Made by a program: the position numbers and the translations under genes
Notes under the pieces: generated by a model
The model's input: only the letters and a program-made list of their open reading frames with translations
What the model was told of the DNA's origin: nothing
Databases searched by the model: none
DNA from: Vibrio sp. CAU 1672
Lineage (GTDB): Bacteria > Pseudomonadota > Gammaproteobacteria > Enterobacterales > Vibrionaceae
NCBI RefSeq assembly: GCF_029223195.1
Contig: NZ_JARHUF010000024.1
Span: 1-64,000 of the forward strand
Direction of reading: 5' to 3'
DNA: 64,000 nucleotides
Shown here: piece after piece, positions 26,683 through 35,133 of the stretch
Numbering within the stretch: the first letter of the stretch is position 1
Layout: each line of letters starts with the position of its first letter

Positions 26683-27507
26683 ATGTCTCAGGGATACATT
26701 CAATTTCCCAATATTGATCCTGTATTAATCTCTATTGGACCTGTGTCGGTACGTTGGTATGGCCTGATGTATCTGATCGGTTTTGTCTTCGCGATATGGT
26801 TGGCCAATCGTCGTGCCGACAAACCCGGCAGCGGCTGGACACGTGAACAGGTTTCCGATTTGTTGTTTGCCGGATTTCTTGGCGTGGTGCTTGGTGGCCG
26901 GATTGGTTACGTGCTGTTTTATAATTTCGGCCTGTTTCTTGATGATCCGCTGTACTTGTTTAAAGTCTGGACCGGCGGTATGTCGTTCCACGGTGGGTTG
27001 ATTGGTGTGATCAGTGCCATGTTCTGGTATGCCAGAAAACATGGCCGTACTTTTTTCGGCGTGGCGGATTTTGTCGCACCACTGGTCCCGTTTGGCCTGG
27101 GTATGGGGCGCTTAGGTAACTTCATGAACAGCGAGCTGTGGGGGCGCGTCACGGATGTACCGTGGGCAATTGTGTTCCCGAATGGCGGCCCTTTGCCCCG
27201 CCACCCTTCACAGCTGTATGAGATGTTCCTCGAAGGTGTGGTGCTGTTCTTTATCCTTAACTGGTTTATTAAAAAACCACGCCCACTCGGCGCGGTGTCA
27301 GGGCTATTTCTGGCCGGGTATGGTACATTCCGCTTCCTTGTCGAGTATGTCCGTGAACCAGATGCGCACTTGGGATTGTTTGGAGACTTCATTTCCATGG
27401 GGCAGATTTTGTCATTGCCTATGGTGCTCATCGGGGGCCTGATGATGGTTTGGGCATACAAGCGTGGTCACTATAAAGATGAGTTACCAAAACAACAGGT
27501 GAAGTAA
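26683..27507 (+). CDS. lgt: Phosphatidylglycerol-prolipoprotein diacylglyceryl transferase
   Basis: Adds diacylglycerol to the lipobox Cys of prolipoproteins, the first step of lipoprotein maturation in the inner membrane. 274 aa with seven hydrophobic segments. Key motifs: VRWYGLMYL, GGMSFHGGLIG and the Lgt signature GLGMGRLGNFMNSELWGR. The ATG at 26683 is chosen over 26668 because the protein then begins MSQGYIQFPNIDP like homologues. lspA, the next enzyme in the pathway, is also in this window. Confidence 0.95.
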   Translation: MSQGYIQFPNIDPVLISIGPVSVRWYGLMYLIGFVFAIWLANRRADKPGSGWTREQVSDLLFAGFLGVVLGGRIGYVLFYNFGLFLDDPLYLFKVWTGGMSFHGGLIGVISAMFWYARKHGRTFFGVADFVAPLVPFGLGMGRLGNFMNSELWGRVTDVPWAIVFPNGGPLPRHPSQLYEMFLEGVVLFFILNWFIKKPRPLGAVSGLFLAGYGTFRFLVEYVREPDAHLGLFGDFISMGQILSLPMVLIGGLMMVWAYKRGHYKDELPKQQVK

Positions 27508-27516
27508 GGAATTGGT

Positions 27517-28368
27517 GTGAAGCAGTATTTAGATCTCTGTCAGCGTATTGTTGACCAAGGTGAGTGGATTGAGAATGAACGAACAGGCAAACGCTGCCTG
27601 ACGGTGATTAATGCCGATCTCACTTATGATGTGGCTAATCAACACTTTCCTCTGGTGACCACACGAAAGAGTTTTTGGAAAGCCGCGGTGGCTGAGTTGC
27701 TGGGTTATATTCGCGGTTATGGCAATGCGGCGGATTTCCGCAAACTGGGAACCAAAACCTGGGATGCCAACGCCAACCTGAACGAGGCATGGCTGAATAA
27801 TCCTTACCGCCAGGGCGAGGATGATATGGGCCGGGTTTATGGTGTACAGGGGCGGGCCTGGGCCAAGCCAGATGGTGGTCATGTTGACCAGCTGCGTAAA
27901 ATTGTTGATGACCTGACTCGCGGTGTGGATGACCGCGGTGAAATCCTTAATTTTTACAATCCGGGCGAGTTTCACATGGGCTGCTTGCGCCCGTGTATGT
28001 ACAGCCACCATTTCTCGTTGCTCGGAGATACCCTCTATCTAAACAGTACGCAGCGCTCTTGTGATGTGCCACTGGGACTGAATTTTAATATGGTACAGGT
28101 GTACGTGTTCCTGGCGATCATGGCGCAGATTACCGGAAAAAAACCGGGGCAGGCATTTCATAAGATCGTCAATGCGCATATCTATGAGGATCAACTGGCT
28201 TTGATGCGTGATGTTCAGCTCAGGCGTGAACCGTTGGCTGCGCCGACTTTCCATATCAATCCAGACATTAAAACCCTGGAAGATCTGGAAACCTGGGTTA
28301 CTTTGGATGATTTTTGGGTAGAGGGGTATGACCATCATGACCCCATTCAGTATCCGTTTTCCGTTTGA
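27517..28368 (+). CDS. thyA: Thymidylate synthase
   Basis: Makes dTMP from dUMP using methylene-tetrahydrofolate. 283 aa (the longer bacterial type; E. coli 264). The catalytic Cys is in GCLRPCMYSHHF near residue 160. The dUMP/folate residues are in RSCDVPLGLNFNM, and the C-terminal FSV lacks the final Ile of E. coli (PVAI). Start GTG 27517, 9 nt after lgt. A good terminator follows. Confidence 0.95.
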   Translation: MKQYLDLCQRIVDQGEWIENERTGKRCLTVINADLTYDVANQHFPLVTTRKSFWKAAVAELLGYIRGYGNAADFRKLGTKTWDANANLNEAWLNNPYRQGEDDMGRVYGVQGRAWAKPDGGHVDQLRKIVDDLTRGVDDRGEILNFYNPGEFHMGCLRPCMYSHHFSLLGDTLYLNSTQRSCDVPLGLNFNMVQVYVFLAIMAQITGKKPGQAFHKIVNAHIYEDQLALMRDVQLRREPLAAPTFHINPDIKTLEDLETWVTLDDFWVEGYDHHDPIQYPFSV

Positions 28369-28370
28369 TT

Positions 28371-28395
28371 AAAAGGCTCCTCTGGAGCCTTTTTT
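28371..28395 (+). terminator. Terminator of the rppH-thyA operon
   Basis: Stem AAAAGGCTCC / GGAGCCTTTTTT with a TCT loop, directly after the thyA stop. Confidence 0.92.
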
Positions 28396-28946
28396 GTTGC
28401 AGATGGTTATGTTACCCCAGTGATCAGCTCGCTTAACGCGGGTTTGCTTGGCTCGCGTGTGTCAGCCGGTTTTTCCCTTTGGTGGCTGAATGCAAGCTGA
28501 CAGGCACGTTGGTCATTGCTCTTCCATTTGCTTCTCTCTAATACCGCAGTGAGTTCTGATGGGGCTCGGGTATGCCTGTCCTGTTATGCCGTTCGAGCAA
28601 GTCAGCGTAAGACTGAATCACATCCGCAGAAAGCTTTGTCGCAGGGGGCTTCTATTTCTTCTGGTGGCAGCTGGTATAAACGGCCTTGGGACTGATGAGC
28701 TGTAAACAAGGTGAAATCAGCTTATGGAGGGTTGTAAAAGGCAGTTAACTCGCTCTGCATGATGCTAAGAGGTGCCAGGCTACTGAGCATCCAGATGCCT
28801 GTGATGAATTAAGTCGGGCGTTTATCGATAGCGAGTGGATGATTGGGCGATGCTTCGGTGTGTTACGCCGTGGGAGGTCAGGGCTAAGAGGAGGCGACTC
28901 AGGATATTACCAAGCCTGTTGCCAGAGAATAAAATCTTCCAGGCAT
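28396..28946. other. 550-bp intergenic segment without a recognisable gene
   Basis: This stretch between the thyA and nptA terminators has coding-like base composition, unlike the AT-rich gaps elsewhere. One frame is open for about 75 codons toward its right end, beginning after a TAA and without an ATG or ribosome site near its start. No family is recognised. It may be a decayed gene. Confidence 0.35.
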
Positions 28947-28972
28947 AAAAAAGGCTCCACAGTGTGGAGCCT
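28947..28972 (-). terminator. Terminator of nptA
   Basis: Stem AGGCTCCAC / GTGGAGCCT with an AGT loop; read leftward it ends in a T run. Lies 25 bp beyond the leftward stop codon. Confidence 0.88.
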
Positions 28973-28997
28973 GAAACAATAAGCGATGGTGTGGTTA

Positions 28998-30146
28998 TTA
29001 AGCGGTTAACGCCAGAACTGCACCAGGTAGCACCAGGAAGACGGATACCAGGTATCCCAGAACCACGGCTTTGTTCTTAATTGCCATCTCTGAAATCATC
29101 TCTGCACCTTTCATTGGAATTTCACGTAGGAACGGAATACCAAAGATAAACACGGTCGCCAGAATGTTAAAGGTCAAGTGAACCAGGGCAATCTGTAGTG
29201 CAAACACCGCAAACTCACCAGATACCGCGGTTGCGGCCAACAGGGCGGTAATACACGTACCGATGTTAGCACCCAGGGTGAATGGGTAGACATCACGGAC
29301 TTTGAGTACACCAGAGCCTACAAGCGGGACCATCAGGCTGGTTGTCGTAGAAGAAGACTGAACCAGTACGGTTACCACAGAACCTGATACGATACCGTGG
29401 ATAGGACCACGACCAATCGCATTTTTCAGGATGTCACGTGCACGGCCTACCATCAGGCTCTTCATCAGTTTGCCCATCACCGTAATAGCAACAAAAATAG
29501 TGGCAATACCCAGCACAATCAGCAGGATGCCGCCGATGGTGTCACCAAAGGTTCCCAACGGCTCTTTAATCGCGCTGATAACCGGCTTAGTGATTGGCTT
29601 AATGAAGTTGATGCCCTTGATACTCATGTCACCGGTATTAAGCAGCGGTGAAACCAGCCAGTGCGAGATCTTTTCCATGATACCAAACATCATTTCCAGC
29701 GGCAGGAAGATCGCTACTGCCAGCAGGTTGAAAAAGTCATGAATGGTGGCGCTGGCAAAGGCACGTTTAAATTCAATTTTACAACGTACGTGGCCCAGCG
29801 AAACCAGCGTATTGGTTACGGTAGTACCAATATTTGCCCCCATGACCATCGGAATGGCCATTTCGACCGGCAATCCGCCGGCCACCAGACCGACGATAAT
29901 AGAAGTGACGGTACTGGACGATTGGATCAGCGCCGTGGCCACCAAACCGATCATCAAACCTGCAACAGGATGAGAGGCAAATTCAAACAGGACTTTGGCT
30001 TGATCGCCGGTTGCCCATTTGAAGCCGCTACCTACCATAGATACTGCCAGTAGCAACAAGTACAACATGAATGCCAAGTTAGCCCAGCGTAGCCAGCGAG
30101 TGGTACTCTGAATTGGCGCCGCTGTTGAAGTAGCTTGGTTCATCAT
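28998..30146 (-). CDS. nptA: Na+/phosphate cotransporter (NptA-type, PNaS family)
   Basis: A 382-aa inner-membrane sodium-phosphate symporter related to animal type II NaPi. The two inverted halves each carry the QSSS signature: ALIQSSSTVTSIIVG near residue 70 and LVQSSSTTTSLMVPL near residue 260, with GANIGTTVTN and GANIGTCITA following. Start ATG 30146 (or 30143) with GGAGAAAATT before it. The gene is divergent from nhaR, as in V. cholerae. The 384-bp gap contains an inverted repeat (30257-30295). Confidence 0.9.
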   Translation of the reverse strand: MMNQATSTAAPIQSTTRWLRWANLAFMLYLLLLAVSMVGSGFKWATGDQAKVLFEFASHPVAGLMIGLVATALIQSSSTVTSIIVGLVAGGLPVEMAIPMVMGANIGTTVTNTLVSLGHVRCKIEFKRAFASATIHDFFNLLAVAIFLPLEMMFGIMEKISHWLVSPLLNTGDMSIKGINFIKPITKPVISAIKEPLGTFGDTIGGILLIVLGIATIFVAITVMGKLMKSLMVGRARDILKNAIGRGPIHGIVSGSVVTVLVQSSSTTTSLMVPLVGSGVLKVRDVYPFTLGANIGTCITALLAATAVSGEFAVFALQIALVHLTFNILATVFIFGIPFLREIPMKGAEMISEMAIKNKAVVLGYLVSVFLVLPGAVLALTA

Positions 30147-30256
30147 AATTTTCTCCGTGGACCGCGTTATGTTTTGTTTGGTCTGTTGTTGAAACTGTGG
30201 GCGATGTTAGAGATGAAATATTTCAGTAATATGACAAAACTATTGCGATGGAAATT

Positions 30257-30295
30257 TTTTGTCTGCTTTCAATTGGTTTTTCAAATCTGACAAAA
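30257..30295. promoter_or_regulatory. Inverted repeat in the nptA-nhaR divergent promoter region
   Basis: TTTTGTC (30257-30263) and GACAAAA (30289-30295) form an inverted pair; a third GACAAAA lies at 30233-30239. This could be an operator for the divergent pair. No Pho box was found. Confidence 0.3.
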
Positions 30296-30530
30296 GCATA
30301 GTGTTTTAAGTTTCTGATTTTAATTGATTTAATTAAGGTTGGCGTGGTTGCATAAAGAGTGGTGAAAGTGAAAAAAACTGAGCCCGGGTTCATGTTTTAT
30401 GACACTATGAAGTTTAATGTTTCGGTAATTATTGTTTTTTTTTGGTTTATAGGTAGGTTTTGCCGAATTAATTGTCTGTTGCTGTCACATTTGATATAAG
30501 AATTGTTATCGTCATTATCTGGAACTGGGT

Positions 30531-31421
30531 ATGTCACATTTAAACTATAACCACCTTTATTACTTTTGGATGGTGTGTAAGCAAGGTTCGGTCAGCAAAG
30601 CGGCTGATGCTCTGTTCTTGACCCCACAAACAGTGACCGGGCAGATCAAAGCGCTGGAAGAGCGCATGAAAGGCAAGCTGACCAAGCGTAATGGCCGGAC
30701 CGTAGAGCCGACAGAGCTTGGCCAGTTGGTGTTTAAATATGCCGATCGTATGTTTGGGCTGAGTTATGAAATGCTGGATATTGTCAATTACAGTCAGCAC
30801 TCTAATATTCTGTTTGAAGTTGGTGTTGCCGATGCATTATCAAAACGACTGGTGAGTAAAGTGCTGCTGACGACGGTGCCGGAAGATGACAGCATTCACT
30901 TATGTTGTTACGAATCTACCCACGAGTTGTTGCTGGAGCGCCTGGCTCAGCATAAATTGGATATGATTTTGTCTGATTGCCCGGTGGACTCGACCCAAAG
31001 CCCGGGTCTCTATAGTAAAAAGCTTGGCGAAAGCCGGATGAGCTTTTTTGCCTCTTCACACATTGAACAGGTTAACTTTCCGGAAATCCTTGAAGAAAAG
31101 AAACTGCTTATTCCTGGCAGCCGGACAGCCATGGGGCGTAAAGTTCTGCAGTGGTTTGACCGGCAGGGATTACAGCCTGATGTGTTGGGGGAGTTTGACG
31201 ATGTGGCGTTAATGAAAGCCTTTGCCCGTTATCATGATGATGTGATTTTTTTGGCTCCCACGGTCTACATGTCAGAGATCGAAGATGACCGCAGCCTGCA
31301 GCTGATCGGCCATATTGACGATTTGAAAGAAGAATATTATGTGATCTTCGCCGAACGAATGATCCAGCATCCGGCAGTGAAAAACGTCTGTGATGCAGAC
31401 TTTAGTCAAATGTTTGACTGA
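30531..31421 (+). CDS. nhaR: LysR-type regulator NhaR
   Basis: A Na+-responsive LysR activator of the nhaA antiporter (296 aa). The N-terminal helix-turn-helix lies in NHLYYFWMVCKQGSVSKAADALFLTPQTVTGQIKALEERM, which is distinctively NhaR-like. The effector domain follows from about residue 90. nhaA is not in the window. It is followed by hlyU in the same direction with a 125-bp gap. Confidence 0.9.
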   Translation: MSHLNYNHLYYFWMVCKQGSVSKAADALFLTPQTVTGQIKALEERMKGKLTKRNGRTVEPTELGQLVFKYADRMFGLSYEMLDIVNYSQHSNILFEVGVADALSKRLVSKVLLTTVPEDDSIHLCCYESTHELLLERLAQHKLDMILSDCPVDSTQSPGLYSKKLGESRMSFFASSHIEQVNFPEILEEKKLLIPGSRTAMGRKVLQWFDRQGLQPDVLGEFDDVALMKAFARYHDDVIFLAPTVYMSEIEDDRSLQLIGHIDDLKEEYYVIFAERMIQHPAVKNVCDADFSQMFD

Positions 31422-31546
31422 ACTGCTATCGTCACTGAAACAAATGCATTATTATCAATAGAATTATAACTCTATATTATAAGATCTGTGTAAGGCGGCT
31501 CACTGCCCTTGGCTTGAAGAGTGCGTGGTAAATAGAGGTTCAACAG

Positions 31547-31843
31547 ATGAATTTACAAGACATGGAGAAAAACTCCGCGAAAGCGGTTGTGCTACTCAAA
31601 GCGATGGCGAATGAAAGACGCCTGCAAATATTGTGCATGTTGCACAACCAAGAGCTTTCTGTCAGTGAGCTGTGCGCCAAGCTTGAACTGAGCCAGTCGG
31701 CGTTATCCCAACACCTGGCCTGGTTGCGTCGTGATGAGTTGGTAGCAACACGCAAAGAAGCGCAAACCGTTTACTACACCTTAAGAAGCGATGAAGTCAA
31801 AGCGATGATCCAAACCTTGCACGGCTTGTACTGCGCCCATTAA
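31547..31843 (+). CDS. hlyU: ArsR-family transcriptional activator HlyU
   Basis: A winged-helix regulator (98 aa) that in pathogenic Vibrio relieves H-NS silencing of haemolysin and RTX toxin genes. The recognition helix region is LSVSELCAKLELSQSALSQHLAWLRRDELV; the two Cys at about residues 30 and 38 are characteristic of HlyU. AGAGGT precedes the ATG. An alternative start at residue 6 is possible. Target genes are not in this window. Confidence 0.92.
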   Translation: MNLQDMEKNSAKAVVLLKAMANERRLQILCMLHNQELSVSELCAKLELSQSALSQHLAWLRRDELVATRKEAQTVYYTLRSDEVKAMIQTLHGLYCAH

Positions 31844-31855
31844 GAGCATAAATGC

Positions 31856-31878
31856 AAAGCTGGTTAGTCCAGCTTTTT
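31856..31878 (+). terminator. Terminator of hlyU
   Basis: Stem AAAGCTGG / CCAGCTTT with a TTAGT loop and a T run. Confidence 0.8.
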
Positions 31879-31894
31879 GCTTTTAAGCAGATAT

Positions 31895-31922
31895 AAAAAA
31901 ACCGGCAAAATGCCGGTTTTTC
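31895..31922 (-). terminator. Terminator of rpsT
   Basis: Stem AACCGGCA / TGCCGGTT with an AAA loop, flanked by A and T runs; it serves the leftward rpsT. Confidence 0.85.
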
Positions 31923-31946
31923 TTTCACTGGGTAATCAATACTCGA

Positions 31947-32207
31947 TTAAAGAGCTTTGATTTGTGCAGCGAAACGAGACTTATGACGTGCAGCTTTATT
32001 CTTGTGAATAAGGCCTTTAGTTGCCATGCGGTCTAGTAGTGGTGTAACTGCAGCGAATGCAGCAGTTGCAGCTTCTTTGTCGCCTGCTTCGATAGCAGCA
32101 ACAGTTTTCTTCATGTAAGTACGCATCATTGAGCGACGGCTAGCGTTGTGCTGACGACGTTTCTCAGCCTGGATAGCGCGCTTCTTAGCAGATTTACTAT
32201 TTGCCAA
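31947..32207 (-). CDS. rpsT: 30S ribosomal protein S20 (UUG start)
   Basis: An 86-aa basic ribosomal protein binding 16S rRNA. The family begins MANSKSAKKRA; here the corresponding codon is TTG (32207-32205), with GGGAG upstream. E. coli rpsT also starts at UUG and is autoregulated through this weak start, so an upstream in-frame ATG at 32222 is rejected. Monocistronic and divergent from murJ. Confidence 0.95.
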   Translation of the reverse strand: MANSKSAKKRAIQAEKRRQHNASRRSMMRTYMKKTVAAIEAGDKEAATAAFAAVTPLLDRMATKGLIHKNKAARHKSRFAAQIKAL

Positions 32208-32500
32208 GGGTCTAACTCCCAAAAACTTAGTTCTGTGACAATTTAAGGGCGAGGAATATCCCTCATTTGCGCCTAAATGTCAAATGATTTGTGCAAAAAC
32301 CCATCGAAACCAAAACAAATTTGGGTAAGAGAGGTTATCGCGGTTAAGATGGCGGGGATTCTAACAGTATTTTTAGACCAATGCTAATAATTATCCGCTC
32401 AGATCCCATAATAAGCGGATATATTTTTTTGCCTATTTCTAGCGCCTCCCGACCTGGCGGTTAAGGGGCGGTTATCTTTTGGTGATATTCCGAGGTTAAA

Positions 32501-34063
32501 GTGAGTAAACGACTGCTCAAGTCAGGCATGATTGTGAGTGCCATGACATTAATTTCCCGCGTCCTGGGCCTGGTTCGTGATGTGGTAGTAGCAAACTTAA
32601 TGGGTGCGGGCGCCAGTGCCGACGTATTCTTTTTTGCCAACAAAATACCTAACTTTTTACGCCGTCTGTTTGCTGAAGGGGCTTTTTCGCAAGCTTTTGT
32701 ACCAGTGTTAACTGAATATCATGCGACAGGTGATATGGATAAGACCCGCCAGTTGATTGCACGCGCAGCCGGCACCCTGGGAGTAATCGTTTCAGTAGTG
32801 ACCTTGCTGGGGGTGTTGGGATCCGGCGTGGTGACCGCTCTGTTTGGCTTTGGTTGGTTTCTGGACTGGGTGAATGACGGCCCGTCGGCAGGGAAGTTCG
32901 AACTGGCCAGCATGTTACTCAAGATTACCTTTCCTTATTTATGGTTCATTACCTTTGTCGCTCTATCTGGGGCGATTTTAAACACGCTGGGTAAGTTCGC
33001 CGTTTCTTCTTTTACTCCGGTGTTCCTCAACGTGATGATCATTTTGTCGGCGTGGTTTATCTCTCCGCATCTGGCGCAACCGGAAATTGGTCTGGCGATC
33101 GGGGTTTTTCTCGGCGGTGTGGTGCAGTTTTTGTTTCAGCTGCCGTTTCTGATTAAAGCTGGTGTGCTGGTGAAGCCACAGTGGGGCTGGCGAGATCCCG
33201 GGGTTGTGAAAATTCGCACCTTAATGATCCCGGCACTGTTTGGTGTGTCGGTCAGCCAGATCAACCTGTTGTTTGACACTTTTATTGCCAGCTTTCTTGA
33301 AACCGGTTCGATCAGTTGGCTTTATTACTCTGATCGTTTGTTGGAGTTTCCGTTAGGTTTGTTTGGCATTGCGATTGCGACGGTGATCCTGCCTGCGTTG
33401 TCGCGTAAACATGTTGATGCGCATAGTGATGGTTTTGCGCATACCATGGATTGGGGCGTACGCATGGTGATGCTGCTCGGCCTGCCAGCGATGCTGGGGC
33501 TGATGGTTCTGGCCAAGCCGATGCTGATGGTATTGTTTATGCGCGGGGAGTTTTCCCCTCAGGATGTGCATCAAGCGTCGCTTTCTTTACTCGCCTATGC
33601 AACCGGTTTGCTCAATTTCATGCTGATCAAGGTGCTCGCGCCGGGTTACTATTCACGCCAAGATACCAAGACGCCAGTGAAGTACGGCATCATCGCTATG
33701 ATCAGCAATATGGTCTTTAACGCGATTTTTGCCTGGTTTTATGGCTATGTCGGCTTGGCGATTGCCACGGCGTTGTCGGCTTTTGTCAATATGGCGTTGC
33801 TGTATCGGGGGCTGCATATCACCAAGGTGTATCAGGTCACCCGGCATACGGTGATATTCGTTGTGCGTCTGATGATAGCTGCCGCATCAATGGTGGCCGT
33901 GATTGTTTGGCAGTTGGACGAGATGGCGGTGTGGCTGGAATGGAGCTTCAGTTACCGCGCGGGTATGCTGGCACTGCAGATTGCGCTGGGGGCTGCGGTA
34001 TATCTGATTATGGTATTTTTACTCGGTATACGTTTAAAAGACCTAAAAGCTGGGACAGAGTAA
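32501..34063 (+). CDS. murJ: Lipid II flippase MurJ
   Basis: Flips lipid II across the inner membrane for peptidoglycan synthesis. 520 aa, fourteen hydrophobic helices of the MOP superfamily. The N-terminal SRVLGLVRDVVVANLMGAG and NFLRRLFAEGAFSQAFVPV stretches are MurJ signatures. Start GTG 32501 with GAGGT upstream. It precedes ribF by 70 bp. Confidence 0.95.
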   Translation: MSKRLLKSGMIVSAMTLISRVLGLVRDVVVANLMGAGASADVFFFANKIPNFLRRLFAEGAFSQAFVPVLTEYHATGDMDKTRQLIARAAGTLGVIVSVVTLLGVLGSGVVTALFGFGWFLDWVNDGPSAGKFELASMLLKITFPYLWFITFVALSGAILNTLGKFAVSSFTPVFLNVMIILSAWFISPHLAQPEIGLAIGVFLGGVVQFLFQLPFLIKAGVLVKPQWGWRDPGVVKIRTLMIPALFGVSVSQINLLFDTFIASFLETGSISWLYYSDRLLEFPLGLFGIAIATVILPALSRKHVDAHSDGFAHTMDWGVRMVMLLGLPAMLGLMVLAKPMLMVLFMRGEFSPQDVHQASLSLLAYATGLLNFMLIKVLAPGYYSRQDTKTPVKYGIIAMISNMVFNAIFAWFYGYVGLAIATALSAFVNMALLYRGLHITKVYQVTRHTVIFVVRLMIAAASMVAVIVWQLDEMAVWLEWSFSYRAGMLALQIALGAAVYLIMVFLLGIRLKDLKAGTE

Positions 34064-34133
34064 GGTTGATTAGTATATAATCCGTCAGTTTCACACGGTG
34101 TAAAGCAAAGACAGAGGCAGATAGCAGTATTCA

Positions 34134-35069
34134 ATGGAACTGATCCGAGGCATTCACAATATTAAGCCACATCATCATGGCTGCGTGCTGACTATTGGTA
34201 ATTTTGATGGCGTCCATCGGGGCCATCAGCAAGTACTGCAGCAGGTATCGGAACGTGCAGAGCAACTGTCCTTACCTTCGGTGGTGATGACCTTTGAACC
34301 ACAGCCGATGGAGCTTTTTGCCCGGGAGCGTGCGCCAGCGCGCCTGACGCGTTTGCGCGACAAATATGTCCAGTTGAGTAAACTGGATATTGACCGCCTG
34401 TTGTGCGTGAATTTTAATCGCCATTTCGCCAGCCTGACCGCTGAGGCGTTCATCCGTGACTTGTTGGTCGAGCGTTTGGGTGTTAAGTTTCTGGTTGTTG
34501 GCGATGATTTTCGCTTCGGCAAAGGCCGCATCGGCAATTTTGCCATGCTAAAACAAGCCGGCAAGCAGTATGGCTTTGATGTTGTCAGTACCCAGAGTTT
34601 CTGTTTGCAGCAATTACGCGTGAGCAGTACCGCCATCCGAGAGTCGCTGGACCGCGATGATTTGCATGCCGCTGAGGATATGCTGGGACGAGGTTACAGT
34701 ATCAGTGGCCGCGTTTCACATGGACGCAAGTTGGGAAGAACGATAGGCTTTCCGACCGCGAATATTCCGCTAAAACGCTGTGTGTCTCCGGTTTCCGGAG
34801 TTTATGTGGTCCAAGCCTTAGGTTTAGGTGATAAGCCCGTTGGCGGTGTGGCCAATATTGGCCAAAGGCCGACTGTTAATGGCGTTCGCCAGCAGTTAGA
34901 AGTACACTTATTTGACTTTCATGCCAATTTATATGGCAAGCAGCTAGAAGTGGTACTTTTGCACAAACTAAGAGACGAACAAAAGTTCGAGTCGTTTGAT
35001 GCACTGAAACAACAAATTGAATTGGATGCTGAGGCAGCAAGGGTGTGGCTGCGTCAGCTTAAGAGTTGA
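34134..35069 (+). CDS. ribF: Bifunctional riboflavin kinase / FAD synthetase
   Basis: Converts riboflavin to FMN and then FAD. 311 aa. The N-terminal adenylyltransferase domain has TIGNFDGVHRGHQQ near residue 20 and VVGDDFRFGKGR. The C-terminal kinase domain has GRTIGFPTANI and VSGVYVV. It lies between murJ and ileS, its usual position in gammaproteobacteria. Confidence 0.95.
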   Translation: MELIRGIHNIKPHHHGCVLTIGNFDGVHRGHQQVLQQVSERAEQLSLPSVVMTFEPQPMELFARERAPARLTRLRDKYVQLSKLDIDRLLCVNFNRHFASLTAEAFIRDLLVERLGVKFLVVGDDFRFGKGRIGNFAMLKQAGKQYGFDVVSTQSFCLQQLRVSSTAIRESLDRDDLHAAEDMLGRGYSISGRVSHGRKLGRTIGFPTANIPLKRCVSPVSGVYVVQALGLGDKPVGGVANIGQRPTVNGVRQQLEVHLFDFHANLYGKQLEVVLLHKLRDEQKFESFDALKQQIELDAEAARVWLRQLKS

Positions 35070-35133
35070 GCGGTTTATTCCACCGCTGAACATAATGTCT
35101 AACTTTCGCCCAATATAACGGAATTAAGAATCG

